The translations under genes and the position numbers were made by a program. This document shows positions 11,602 to 22,134 of a stretch of DNA of 64,000 nt, in pieces. The notes under the pieces were generated by a model, which was not told the DNA's origin, ran no database searches, and was given only the letters and a program-made list of their open reading frames with translations. How positions within the stretch are numbered: position 1 is the stretch's first letter; the number at the start of each line of letters is the position of its first letter. The DNA is from Prorocentrum cordatum (taxonomy: Eukaryota > Sar > Dinophyceae > Prorocentrales > Prorocentraceae): assembly GCA_963575745.1 (NCBI GenBank), contig CAUYUJ010014322.1:186001-250000 (forward strand), read 5' to 3'.

Positions 11602-12643
11602 GTGTCGCTCGGTGCGGGGGCTCTGGCGCGCGCGCGCAGGCGGAGTGCTTCTTCGAGTTGCAGTGCGCTAATGATTCCGGAGCTGGGGCGTGCGGTGACG
11701 CAACGGAGAAGGCGAACTTTGCTATCGTGCAGGATTGGCTGGAGGCGCGCCGTTCGAGGATGCGAGTCTATGAGGCGGAGAGTGCAGATGGTTTACTGCG
11801 TGGGGAGTGTTCCGGCGCATGGTTTTTGGGTTCCGCGGGGGGGCCGAGATCGGCAGCGTTGTGTGGTACCCAGAGGGCCATGTCGCGACGGTCGTTGATG
11901 TGGACGGTCGCTTGGCCGCTGGCGTATCTCTCGGAGACGCAGGCGCCGCGCCGTGGCTGCGGTCGATTGCAGGCGCGCCGAAGAGGAGTGCGCCGAAAAA
12001 GAAGGCCGCCGCGAAAAGCCAGCGAGGTGCGCATCTCCGCGGTGCGCAGAACCCGAACGTCATGGCGGGCGTTGCTGCGCGGGAGCGACGCGCGACCGGT
12101 GAGGATGGGGCGCCGTCGTCGTCTGGCGAGGACATGCCAGTCATCCAGGGAGTCACCGTCGACGATGCCGATTCGGGCGATGCCGCGGGGGCGTCCGTGC
12201 TTCGTCGACCTGCAGCTGCGGTCGCCACGCGCGGCCGTGCGTCTGGGGACGAGAGCGATTCAGGTGAGGGCATGCCGATGCTTCCAGGGGTAACGGTGGA
12301 AGAGGATGACGCGGGGGCTGCTCGGGCGCGATCGGACGCCGTCGCATCGCAGGCAGCGGCTGCGAGGCGCGCTCTTCGGGGCGCGGCTTCGGCCGCGGCG
12401 CCGCCGAGCGATTCTGATGGCGAGGAGATGCCTGTCATCCCTGGAGTGACCGTGGACGTCGGGGGTGCTGACGATGGTGCAAGCGATGGCAGCGGGCCGG
12501 CCGCGCGTCCGCGCGGTGCCCGGAGAGCACGCCGGAAGCGCGGGGCCGCGGACGGGGTGCTTGCGTCCGAGGCAGAGTCCCGGCAGTTCCAGCCGGATTA
12601 CGTGGACGAGGACCGCTGCAAAGGGCTGACGTGGGGGGGGGGG
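11602..12643 (+). CDS. Helitron region segment with three MPVIPGVTVDD repeats
   Basis: The coding frame appears to pass from frame 3 (FELQCANDS...NFAIVQDWLEARR, about 11650-11800) to frame 2 (about 11807-12643). Frame 2 starts with VVWYPEGHVATVVDVDG, then a Lys-rich stretch (KRSAPKKKAAAK) that could be a nuclear signal. Three acidic repeats of the form SGE(D/E)MPVIPGVTVDD follow at about 12134-12170, 12270-12310 and 12428-12460, roughly 50 residues apart. Hydrophobic V-x-V followed by acids resembles a SUMO-interaction motif, which is inference only. The segment ends in FQPDYVDEDRCKGLTWGGG at a run of 11 G, after which coding continues in frame 3. No family recognised. Confidence 0.5.
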
Positions 12644-12656
12644 CTGGGGGCGAGAG

Positions 12657-14534
12657 CAGTGCCGGTTTCGGCCGAAGACGGGGAGCGACGTGTGCGGGAA
12701 GTGCGCTCGATATGGGTGCCCGCACGGGCGCGTCAGGGGCCCGATTCCTGCAGGCGCGCTGGATAAGTTCAAGGAGTTCGCGCTGAAGGCGAACAAGCCA
12801 TCTAAGCAGTGGTACGCGCGGCACGCGATGTGGGACGTGGCGTCGAAGATGAAGCCTGAGCTGAAGTCCTTGTGTGATGTGGACGAGCACGGGCGATTTG
12901 TGTTACCGAACAGTGAGTACGAGCAGTGCCTCAAGCAAGTCCATGACAATCTCCGAATCAATAAGAATTATGGCCGTTCTGGCTTCGTATACGAGAAGGG
13001 GGGAGGGGTGCGGACACTGCAGGATCGCTGCGGGGAGGGAACTACTCGGTTCGGATCGGAGAGGGAGTCCTACAATGGGCAGCAGGGGGGGAAGGTTTTC
13101 ATGTGGTACAGCAGGGCGGTCTTCAACAAGTACCTGGGGCAGCTGCAAGCTTCCGAAATGGATTGTAGCGAGAAGGACTGCGTGGAGGCGTTGCGGTTGA
13201 CCAGCGAGGAGATCCGGCGGTACCCAATGAAGCAGCAGTATCTGAAGCCGTACGCAGGCCCGCAGTGCTATCCGCACATTGATCCGCGTTCGAAGGAGAA
13301 CAGGCTGCACGCGAACGAGAACATGGGGCATGCGCCCGGAGAGGATCCGCAGGGGGGCGGCGACGGCGGCGCCAGGCCCGATGCGTGCGGGGGAGCCGAC
13401 GACGGGGCGTCGCACTTGTTCTGTATGCGGAATTGGGCGCAGTGCGATCGGTGCCACTGCTGGCGCCTGCTTCTGCCTGCCTGCGCTGCGCGCGCGCGAG
13501 GGGATGAGTATTACAAGGTTCGCGATACCGACTTGGATTGGGAGGAGTGTTTGAGGGGGGCGGCGCATCGGTGTGCGGCGGCGGCTGGTGCGTCGAGAGA
13601 CCAGGACGCTGCGCTCGGTGGGGGGGGCGGCGACGCCGTGGAGGGTGCGATGCAGCAGGGCGGCGGCGCGGGCGAGGGCGGGGGTGGGGGGGGGGTGCGC
13701 GGCGGCGCTCGGAAGCGGCGCCTGGGGCGGAAGACGTCCGAGGCGGAGGCTGCCGAGCCCGCCGCGGTGCGCGGCGGGGCGCGGAAGCGGCGGCTGGGGC
13801 GCAAGACGTCCGAGGCAGAGGCTGCTGGGGGCGACGCGGGGCGCGAGGCCGCGGGGGCCGGGCGCGCGGGGGAGGGCGCCGCGGGGGTGGCGGCGGCGCG
13901 GAAGCGGCGGCTGGGGCGCAAGACGTCCGAGGCAGAGGCCGCTGAGAGCGGTGCGGGGCGCAGGGGCGCGGAGGAGGGGCGAGCTGGCGAGGGGGGCGCG
14001 GAGGTGCCGGAGGCGCGTTGGGGGCGCCGGAGACTCGAGCGCAAGACGTCCGCCGAAGAATGGGCCGAAGCGGGCGGTGCGGTCCGCGGAGCCGTGGATG
14101 AGGAGGGCGGTGGTGACGAGGCTTGCGGCGGCATGGCGGAGTTATCGGCTTCGGATTGCGACGACGAGCGTTCTGCGTCAGATCATGAGTGCGCCTCGGA
14201 AGAAGACGCGGCGCCGCTGCCGCGCGAGGTGCGCAGCGCGCTCGATGCGGAGCTGGTGCGTTTCGCTGGTGCTGGGCCGCCGACGGAGGCAGACCTGGCG
14301 GGGGCGCGAGCGGCCGAGGAAGGGCGCGGGAGCGCGCCGCGCCGCGCGGGATTGTCGCGAACCGGAGGTGGGGATGCGCGGGCGTGGGCAGTTGCGTCCG
14401 TGCCCCACCTCAAGGACAAGCGGATGGTGGCATTGGTCGGTGCCGTCCGCGAGTACCTGTGTTGTGCCGTCAGTGCGACCGGGGTAGTTTTCGGATCCAG
14501 GGGTCGGACGGTGATAAGTTGTGGGGTGCGCTGA
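12657..14534 (+). CDS. Helitron region segment with CW-type zinc finger and KRRLGRKTSE repeats
   Basis: Starts after the G-run frame change with QCRFRP...VCGKCARYGCPHG, a Cys-rich knuckle (C-x2-C-x4-C-x-H). About 200 residues of normal composition follow, with no family recognised. At 13431-13580 is NWAQCDRCHCWRLLLP...DWEEC...HRC, which matches the CW zinc-finger pattern (W, C-x2-C, WR, LP, two later Cys); CW domains of other proteins read methylated histone H3. After it come four copies of KRRLGRKTSEAEAAE (about 13710, 13786, 13897 and 14020; the last is RRRLERKTSAEE) separated by Gly/Ala/Glu linkers; these are strongly basic and NLS-like. The frame ends at 14532-14534, but similarity of style continues in frame 2 from about 14490. 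No own start codon is needed if this is a polyprotein segment. Confidence 0.65.
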   Translation, partial: QCRFRPKTGSDVCGKCARYGCPHGRVRGPIPAGALDKFKEFALKANKPSKQWYARHAMWDVASKMKPELKSLCDVDEHGRFVLPNSEYEQCLKQVHDNLRINKNYGRSGFVYEKGGGVRTLQDRCGEGTTRFGSERESYNGQQGGKVFMWYSRAVFNKYLGQLQASEMDCSEKDCVEALRLTSEEIRRYPMKQQYLKPYAGPQCYPHIDPRSKENRLHANENMGHAPGEDPQGGGDGGARPDACGGADDGASHLFCMRNWAQCDRCHCWRLLLPACAARARGDEYYKVRDTDLDWEECLRGAAHRCAAAAGASRDQDAALGGGGGDAVEGAMQQGGGAGEGGGGGGVRGGARKRRLGRKTSEAEAAEPAAVRGGARKRRLGRKTSEAEAAGGDAGREAAGAGRAGEGAAGVAAARKRRLGRKTSEAEAAESGAGRRGAEEGRAGEGGAEVPEARWGRRRLERKTSAEEWAEAGGAVRGAVDEEGGGDEACGGMAELSASDCDDERSASDHECASEEDAAPLPREVRSALDAELVRFAGAGPPTEADLAGARAAEEGRGSAPRRAGLSRTGGGDARAWAVASVPHLKDKRMVALVGAVREYLCCAVSATGVVFGSRGRTVISCGVR

Positions 14535-14790
14535 TGGAGCCGGGGCGGCCAGGACAGTTCGGGCGCGTGCTGCTGGAGCTGGAGGATCGCGCGCGCGGTC
14601 GTGGGCCGAGCGCGGAGCGTTCGTCTTGGGAGGCGATAGCCGTGGAGGAGGATTTCCGTCGTCGCTCGGAGTGGCCCCGAGTGCGTTTCGAGTGTAGTAT
14701 GTTGCAGACGCCGGTCGTGTCCGAGAGCGGCGGGGCGCAGTGGCGGGCGGTGCGCTGCTGCGATGACCGGACGGGGGCGATGCGGATGAT
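14490..14790 (+). CDS. Linking segment of Helitron polyprotein (frame 2)
   Basis: Between the CW-finger frame and the next open frame, frame 2 reads SDGDKLWGALMEPGRPGQFG...LEDRARGRG...WEAIAVEEDFRRRSEWPRVRFECSM, of ordinary protein composition, whereas the other frames are Arg/Ala-rich. It is inferred to be the continuation after a 1-nt frame change near 14490-14510. No domain recognised. Confidence 0.4.
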
Positions 14791-15905
14791 TTCCAGGCTC
14801 TGTGGCAGCGCGAGTCGCGGGTCGCGGCCGGCTTCGCAGCGAACGTGGTTCGGGATGACGACGTGGTCGTGTTGCCTGTGGAGCGGCCTGCCGGGTGGAC
14901 GGAGCCCGCGCACATGGCGGGGGCGTGGTGGCGGGGCCAGGGCCCGCGGGAGCGCAGAGCAGAGGAGGGGGAGAATCCCGGGCGCGTCTGGGTGGGCCAG
15001 CTGCAGGAGGACGCCGGCGTGGCGGGGCTGCTGCCCGAGGGCGGCGCGGGCGAGCGCACTGCGAAAGTAGGGCTCGACGCGCTGCAGCAGGCCGGTCAGG
15101 AAGCGCGGGGGGCGGGTCGCGCGGGTCGTGGCCGGGGGCGCCGGGCGAAGAAGCGCGGTCGGTACGGGAATGATTTGCGGGCCGTTATTCGGACCAGATG
15201 GGCGCCTGGGAGGTCGTCGGAAGGTGCCGGCCCGGGCGTCGCGGAGTCGTTTGTGTTTGGATCAGCGCCAGACTCGGAGCATTGGGAGATTCGTGTGGAG
15301 GCGCGTTTGCGCGAGCGCTGCGGCGGGCGTGTAGACCAACGAGCGCGTGTTGCTGCAGGGGACGTTCACCAGAAGTGCATGCTGCTGGCGCTGAAGACGG
15401 TGCCGCTGCGCGTGGCGAAGTATGACGTGCAGCTGCGCGATGCGTCCGTGCGGGCCGTGCAGGCGGCGCAGGCGATCCTGGCGCGCATGGTGGAGTTCAC
15501 GTGCCACGAGTGCCAGGAGCGGTTCCCAGCGTTCCACCCTGCCTTCGAGCCGCCGGACCAGCTGGCGGATGAGATGCTGCTGCTGCGTCGCGGCGGGGAC
15601 GGGCTGGCTGCGTGCAGCACGGAGGTGGCCGAGTGGGGCGAGGTGCCGCCGAGCGACCCGCCGGATGGCTTCGCCCTGGAGTGCGCGGGCGTGTGCATGC
15701 GGTGTAGGCGGGATCTGGACAAGCAGGCGGCGGCCGCGCCCACGGAAGACGACCTGTATCAGGTGGTGGGTCTCCGCACCGCGGAGAATCACATGGACCC
15801 GTGCTTCCGGTTCCCCTCCGATGACCTGCGCGACCTGTTCGACCAGGCCGCGCTCACGGAGAGCCTGCTCATTGCTCTGGACCACATGCAGGTGCATCTG
15901 GCACC
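14785..15905 (+). CDS. Helitron polyprotein, DUF6570-like segment, N-terminal part
   Basis: Frame 1 reads DADDFQALWQRESRVAAGFAAN, a basic linker (GRGRGRRAKKRGRYG), then from about 15360 a region typical of the segment preceding the Helitron N-domain. This has a Cys pair FTCHECQERFP, another pair GVCMRCRRDL, then FPSDDLRDLFDQAALTESLLIALDHMQVHL. In the family the last part is the (L)T..E.LLIA..H.QV motif of DUF6570. Coding then jumps to frame 3 at about 15895-15905, where VSRTGLRKFRKNIISFPQDV continues the same motif. The join needs a 1-nt indel in CTGGCACCGTGTCTCGG. Confidence 0.65.
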
Positions 15906-16559
15906 GTGTCTCGGACAGGGCTGCGCAAGTTCCGCAAGAACATCATCTCGTTCCCGCAGGATGTGGCCGGGTTCGCGCGGCGTCACGAGCTAATGAAGGG
16001 GTACCGCGTCGGGGATCGCGTGAACTCGGTGCGCGGACCTGGCGAGCGCCCCGACGACCCGCGCCGCCCGGAGCGCATTGCCGCGGGGGGCACGGACGAG
16101 GAGCGGCAGCGCTTCGGCGTGGACGTGTACGGGCGCCTGGTGTTTCCCAGTCGGGTCGCGGAGGTGCTGCTCAGTGGGGAAGTGATCATCGACTACGACC
16201 ATGGCGGCAGGGGGAGGGAGCTTCAGGAGAACGTGGAGCCGCGGGTGATGCTGCCCTGGCACCCGAGGAAGGTGCCCTTCCGTCTGATGCTGCGGCGGAA
16301 CGTTGGTTTCGGGAAGGAGGTGGTCGAGGGCCTGCACGTGCGCTGGCGCTACTGTGGGCACCTGCTGCGGGCGCTGTGCGCGTTCGCCGGCTCGTACGGG
16401 CCCTGGCGCCTGGGCGGCGCTGCGAATGAGCCCATGCACAAGTACTACGACCCGCGTTTGTTTGATGTGCTGCCGGACGACGACATCATCCGGTGCTATG
16501 CGCCGAAGGAGAGCGACGACGGCGCCGTGCTGTCGGGGGACGAGGCGGGGGCCGCGTGA
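15903..16559 (+). CDS. Helitron polyprotein, DUF6570-like segment, C-terminal part
   Basis: Frame 3 begins TGLRKFRKNIISFPQDVAGFARRHEL, the conserved NII.FPQDV motif that follows the Cys pairs in DUF6570-type regions. It continues as VDVYGRLVFPSRVAEVLLSG...VMLPWHPRKVPFRLMLRRNVGFGKEVVEGLHVRWRYCGHLLRAL and then IRCYAPKES. A TGA at 16557-16559 ends the frame; coding resumes at once in frame 1 through a G-rich stretch (CGGGGGACGAGGCGGGGGCC), pointing to a homopolymer indel rather than a natural end. Confidence 0.6.
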   Translation, partial: TVSRTGLRKFRKNIISFPQDVAGFARRHELMKGYRVGDRVNSVRGPGERPDDPRRPERIAAGGTDEERQRFGVDVYGRLVFPSRVAEVLLSGEVIIDYDHGGRGRELQENVEPRVMLPWHPRKVPFRLMLRRNVGFGKEVVEGLHVRWRYCGHLLRALCAFAGSYGPWRLGGAANEPMHKYYDPRLFDVLPDDDIIRCYAPKESDDGAVLSGDEAGAA

Positions 16560-17525
16560 TGCGGCTCAGCGCGGGGCGAGAGTCCGCGACGGCGACGGCG
16601 CACAGCGTGGCGACGAGGGCGGCCGGGACGCCGCGGGCGACGGTGGTGCGATGGAGGCAGATGAGGACCAGTTCGATGTCGGGGACGGAGACGAGGCCAT
16701 GGCCGTCGATCACGATGTGTTCAGTGCTTGGCTCGAGAAGGCGCAGTTCAGGTACGGCGGGGCTGTGCAGCGATGGTGGGCGGGGCTGCAGCCGGAGGCG
16801 GAGGGCCATTTTGAGGGGCTGAAGTTTGGTGATGACGAGACGACGGAGGACCTGTTCGGGCGCTTGCTGGACGCGGCGCGGGGGGAGAGCACAGTGGTGG
16901 CCGTGCAGAGGGAGCGGGTGCCCGTGGAGTGCGTGCGCGTCGATTTCCTCGTGGACTGGATCGGGCCGCGGGTCGGGGGGCCGTTCTCTGACCCAGACGG
17001 GGGCGTGACTCCGGAGGCGGTCCTGGACGATGGGATGCTGGAGTTGGCCATGGCCGGCAGGTTCGTGGGAGCTGCTCAGGACAAGGATACGGGGTGCGTG
17101 GAGGAGAATTTGCCGGAGTTTGACGAGGACGAGGCGGTCGCGCGGACGGGCGAGCGGATGATTTACGGGTGGCCCGGCCAGAGTGACGACCCGATCCCGG
17201 CGCGCTCCGTCGGTCGCTTCGCGAGGGCGTTCCCGTTGGAGTTCCCGATGGGCATCGGCGACCTCTTCGAGGTCCGCCCTCGCCGGGTCTCCGTGCAGGA
17301 GTGGGTGCAGCACCTGATGCGCTACCGCACCGGGCAGTTCGTTGGTGGTCCGCGCGGGCAGCGCGTGATGTGGGCTATGGTGAACGTGCAGGCACGGGCG
17401 AAGGGCTTCGGCGTGTATCGGACCATGTACAGGCGGGCGGGGCTCGCGGTGCAGGGCCCGAGTGTGATGACCAAGGGTGGGCTCAGGCAGATCTTGGAGA
17501 GCGAGGACCGGGTGCGGATCCTGGG
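16560..17525 (+). CDS. Helitron polyprotein, segment leading into the Helitron N-domain
   Basis: Frame 1 reads acidic DEDQFDVGDGDEAMAVDHDVFSAW, then after a long linker ARSVGRFARAFPLEFPMGIGDLFEVRPRRVSVQEWVQHLMRYRTGQFVGG and VMWAMVNVQARAKGFGVYRTM. The pattern F..AFP..FP.G.GD...R...V....W..HL..Y...RF is the usual start of Helitron N-domains. Near 17520 the frame changes by one nucleotide in GATCCTGGGG; frame 2 then continues with GQLANVGRDVPSTTMHW. The segment is upstream of, and contiguous with, the Rep nuclease. Confidence 0.75.
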
Positions 17526-19318
17526 GTCAGCTGGCCAACGTTGGGCGCGACGTGCCCTCGACCACGATGCATTGGTCCTATGAGTCCAAGAAGTTGCAGG
17601 GTACCGTGAAGCACCTGTCCTGGCACCCGCCCTGGGTCGAGGGCCCTCTGGCGGACGGCGCGGAGCCTGTCGGCAGGCGGTTCCTGCGTGAGATGGACTT
17701 GCCGGCGGGAAACGGGCGGACTCAGCGCAGGCGGCCTCTCGTGCCGGATGTTGTCGGGCTCGGCCGGCACCCGTCCATCTGGTGGACGCAGAATCCGTTC
17801 TACAATGCCGCGTTTGACATTCAGCGCATGGGAGGAGGCCGGGGGGCGCGGGCGGCAGGGGGGCGCGCCCTCGGGGATTGGGTGGGTGACGGGCGAGAGG
17901 AGCGCTTTCGGTTCGCTCGGGGCAACCCGGACCTGGTGGCGTACATGATGGCCCTGCGGGTGGAGCTGAACATGCGGATGGTGATGCCCGCAGTGCTGCC
18001 GCACTCTGAGCAGTTCAAGTACATGGCCATGGCCAGGGCCGAGTGTGGCTCGGGAGGGAATCTGCACTACCACGGGTTCAGCGTAGGGTTGCCGGGGCCC
18101 GAGGTTGCGCGGGTGCGTGCGGACGTGGACGGGGAGGGCGACATGCTCCCGCCGAGCGTGACCAGCGACTTGGCGGCGTGGTTGCCATCGCTGGAGGCGG
18201 GGCCGATGGCTTGGCCCCCGCAGGAGCAGAAGCGCCGCGCCGCTGCTCTCGCGGTCCTGGAGCAGGTGCTGCGCGCCGCTGCCGGCCGGCCAGGCGCGCG
18301 GGCATCCAGGGGTCGTGGGGGTGAGGGTACGGCGGCTTCAGGGTCTGGAAGTGAGGATGGCGCGGACGACGACGATGTGGATGAGTTCGTGGGCAGGGCT
18401 GATGCGCTGCTTGACGCGCTGGTGGATCGCGGGTGGTTGGTGATCGTTGATGTTGATGAGGGTGCGCGAGGTCGGGGAGGAGAACGAGATGTTGCGTTCG
18501 AGCGTGTCGGCCGAGAGATTTCCGCGCCTGTGGACGCGCCGGGAGAGAGTCCTGTAGAGGGCGGTGAGGGCGGTGACGGCGCAGAGGACGCCGGTGCGGG
18601 TCGGCCTGCTGGAGTTCCTGATGGGGCCCGCTTGCAGCGCTTGACGGGTGCTGGCGCTGATTTCGGCGTTCTGAAGCCAGAACACGAGAACGTTTCGCTG
18701 CAGAGCGTTCTGGAGAAGCGGTTCTATGAGTTCTTCGGGCACGTGGTCTCGGAGTGGAACCCCTGCTACGATGGCGCGGGCGCGTGCAGATACACGTGGG
18801 ACGACGAGGTTGGGGCCTTCGATGTTGACGTGGAGATGGAAGACCAGGTTGCTGCTGAGACGTCGGAGGCCCGGGCGGTCCGGAGCGTGCCTGCGTCCGC
18901 GCCGGAGTGCTTGAACTTGCGGAAGGTTCTGGACGAGGCCTTTCAGTCCGAGGCAGCAGGGACGTTGGACGTGCAGCCGGTTCGGAGACTGGTGTCCGCG
19001 CTGGTGAACAGGGTTGCGCGCCGCACGAAGCATGGCATGGGCCCGCCGAAGCTCGGGGTACATGCGTGTGCGCGCGGCAAGGAGGGGTGCGTGTTCTGCC
19101 GGTATGATTTTCCGCGAGAGAGGTGGGGCCGCGTCGGGCCGAGACCGTTCAGGATGGAGAAGGGGCGCAGGGAGGGCTACTGGCAGGCGGTGTTCCCGAG
19201 GAACGACCGGCTCTGCAACAGCTACGAGGAGCACGTGCTCCTGGCCAATATGGGGAACATCGATTGGCGCCCCGTCCTGAACCTGTGGGCCGTTGTGGAG
19301 TACGTCACGAAATATGCG
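17522..19318 (+). CDS. Helitron Rep nuclease (HUH endonuclease)
   Basis: Frame 2 carries the Helitron N-domain (GRDVPSTTMHWSYESKKL...HPSIWWTQNPFYNAAFDIQR) and then the Rep catalytic core. The HUH motif is ARAECGSGGNLHYHGF with His codons at 18065-18067 and 18071-18073. The tyrosine motif is EYVTKY, Tyr codons 19301-19303 and 19313-19315, the Y-x3-Y pair typical of Helitron Rep. Known role: nicking and joining single-stranded DNA during rolling-circle transposition. Between the two motifs is an acidic linker plus a Cys-containing region (KEGCVFCRYDFPRE). All catalytic residues that can be judged are present. Only 3-4 nt after the second Tyr codon a 275-bp polypurine tract interrupts the frame; coding resumes at 19594 with TPQGSRKIKEVLDDAV. 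Confidence 0.88.
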
Positions 19319-19346
19319 AGGGGAAAAAGGGGGGGGGGGGGGGTAA

Positions 19347-19377
<31 letters not shown>

Positions 19378-19532
19378 GGAAAAAGGGGGGGGGGGGGGGG
19401 GGGGGGGGGAAAAAAAGGGGGGGGGGGGGGGGGGGGGGGGGGGGGGCGGGGGGGGGGGAAAAAAAAAGGGGGAGGAGGAGAAAGGGGGACGAAAAAGAAA
19501 ATAAAAAAAAGGAAAAAAAAAAAAAAAAAAAA

Positions 19533-19586
<54 letters not shown>

Positions 19587-19593
19587 AAAAGGG
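19319..19593. repeat. Polypurine (G then A) tract interrupting the Rep frame
   Basis: About 275 bp almost entirely G and A on the plus strand: long G runs to about 19460, then A runs, with a handful of C/T. GAAAAAGGG occurs at both ends (19323-19331, 19585-19593). The flanking protein, KYARGK...GTPQGSRK, rejoins if about 263 bp are removed. It may be an expansion, an insertion, an intron, or an assembly error. Confidence 0.85.
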
Positions 19594-21945
19594 ACGCCCC
19601 AGGGCTCGCGGAAGATCAAGGAGGTGCTGGACGACGCCGTCAACGAGGTCTGCGCGTACGTTCCCGACGGCGAGGGCACCGACTTCCTCCGACGCTCGAT
19701 CCAGAAGTTCTTCGCTCGGATGCTCGGGGAGAGGGATTACCATTGTGACGAAGTGGCGCTGCTGGGGTTGCGCTTGCCAATGGTCTTGTCCATGATGCCC
19801 GTCGTGACTCTGAACACGACGGGCGCGCGTGCCCTGAAGCCTGCGTCCGCACTGCGGGACAAGTCGGAGGATGATCCGGTTCACTGGGATAGCAAAGTGG
19901 ACAAGTTCGACAAGCGCCTGGAGTTCGTGCGGCGCCAGCGGGCCCGGGGAGACGGGTCCATCACGGAGGAGGAGGTGCGCGATGTGTCACTCTTCGAGTT
20001 TTACTGGAAGTACGCCGTGTATCGAGGGAAGCTGAGGCGCGGGAACCCTGAGGTGTGCCTGCAGGTGACGCCCGGCTATAGCGCGGAGTGTGCGAACGTG
20101 GAGCACGCCTGCCACGAGGCGTACGCGCGGGCGAACGTCATCGCGCACTGGCGGCACATGGCGACGGCGGACCGCAGAGCCATGATCGGTGCAGAGATGC
20201 GGCGCGACGTCCGCCCTGTGCCGGAAGTCTGTATTGGGGCCGCGGATTTCGTGCCCCATGCTGGGGGCGATCGGTTCCTGGGAGTGCAGGATCTGTGGTT
20301 CAAGTCGGGGGGGGCGGCTTGTAGGGGCAGGGAGGATCGGTTCTGGGGAGATATGTTGATGGAGATGCTCACGGACCCGATGCTCCGACAGTGGGTGCCG
20401 GCGTGGGTCGTGGAGCAGTACGAACGCGCGAATCCGTTCTACAAGGAGGTGCTGGGCGCAATCTTGGAGGCTGGTGGGGTGCGGACCAACCGCGAGCTGC
20501 TGAGGCGGACGCGCCGCGAGATGGTGCGTCGGCACCGGGCGCGGCAGCAGGGGCGTGACGCTGGGGCGGGCGACGCCGCGGGCGACGTGGGGGGCCAGGA
20601 ATCCGACGGTGGCTTGAGGGAGGGTGACGCTGGCAGAGAGAGCGATGCGGCGGAGTCGGGGGAGGACTTGGAGGAGCTGGTGGACAGACTCGCGCAGAAC
20701 GCCGAGGACGATCCCAACGAGGAGCCTCGGGATATCGTGTTGCGCGACCCGCGACCAGGGGAGGGTGTGGAGGGTGCCGCAGGTGCGGGGGAGGTGTCCG
20801 AGTGGGATCGCCGCCCAGCGGATGAGCGTGTTAGCGCGGCGGGCCCCGCGGTGCAGGCGGCAGACGTGCGCTTCGGGGATGTGGCGCGGGAGGGCGTTCG
20901 CGGGAGGGTGCGTGTGAACCCGAAGGATTTCAATTGGCTGGATGAACCGTGCAATGTGTCGACAGGGGAGAAACGGCGCCTCGAGGAGCTGCGCGATGTC
21001 TGGTACGGCAAGGCCAACGTGGGTGACGGGGCCGAGGTCGTCTTGCGCGAAGACCTGGACCCCTGGCAGAAGTTTGCCCACGACATCGTTATGGATGGAC
21101 GCCACTCCGAGAAGGACCCGCTCCGCCTGATGGTCACGGGCGTGGCAGGCACGGGGAAGTCGCGCACGGTGCGTAGTTTGGTGGCGGCGAGGCGACAGAG
21201 GGCGCGTCAGACGGCTCCGCGGACCAGAATGGATCGGGTGCCGGGCCTCCGGGGTGGGATGCGCGAGGGAAGGCGCTCTCAGTCGGAGATTGATGAGGAG
21301 GTGCGGAATTGCTGTTTGCTGGCTGCTCCGACAGGGTGCGCCTCGTTCCAGTTGAAGTATGGGGCGACTACTCTGCACAGGGCTTTCGGTGTTCCCGTGG
21401 GGTACTGCGGGCCTTGGAAGCAAAAGGGCGGTGAACGCTTCTTGCGGACGCGGGGCCGGTTGCGGCAGGCGAAGCTGTTTGTGTTGGATGAGATGAGTAT
21501 GATCGGGCGGCAGATGTTGGGGAAGATCGAGTACAAGGTGCAGGACACTCTGGGCGCAGATGCGAAGTTTGCGGCACGCGGAGGAGGCGGAAAAGGAGGA
21601 AAGGTGCCGAAGATGGAGGAGGACGAGCCAGTGTATCTCGGCGGGAAGGATGTCGTGCTGGCAGGAGATCCGCAGCAGGCGCCGCCCATCGGCGACGATC
21701 CGTTGTATCGAATGGGCAAGTATGAGGGGCACGGGAAAAATAAGCCGAGGGGGGCGGAGCGCACTCCAGACGATGCGTGGAGCACGGAGAAGTTGGTGGC
21801 CACGGGCCAGTTTGTGCGCAATACGTTCCAGGACGTCGCCGTGCTACGGCGCGTGCCCAGATGGAGTGGGAAGAAGGAGGGTCTGTCCGCCGAGCGGCAG
21901 GCGGAGTACCGGCGGGATGCCGATCGTTTTCTGGAGGTGACCAAA
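19594..21945 (+). CDS. Helitron polyprotein: Rep C-terminal region and PIF1 helicase, N-terminal half
   Basis: Frame 1 resumes the Rep region with IKEVLDDAVNEVC...FARMLGERDYHCDEVALLGLRLP, the conserved .GERD...E....L..LP segment of Helitrons. A long linker leads to the PIF1-type SF1 helicase: LDPWQKFAHDIV, Walker A GVAGTGKSRTV (codons 21139-21171), LAAPTGCASFQL...TLHRAF, Walker B LFVLDEMSMIG (Asp-Glu at 21487-21492) and VVLAGDPQQAPPIGD. The enzyme would use ATP to unwind DNA during rolling-circle transposition. The frame ends in RDADRFLEVTK, where a poly(A) insertion begins; the same DNA word restarts at 22148 and the helicase continues in frame 2. Confidence 0.9.
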
Positions 21946-21951
21946 AAAAAA

Positions 21952-21983
<32 letters not shown>

Positions 21984-21993
21984 AAAAAAAAAA

Positions 21994-22073
<80 letters not shown>

Positions 22074-22082
22074 AAAAAAAAA

Positions 22083-22134
<52 letters not shown>

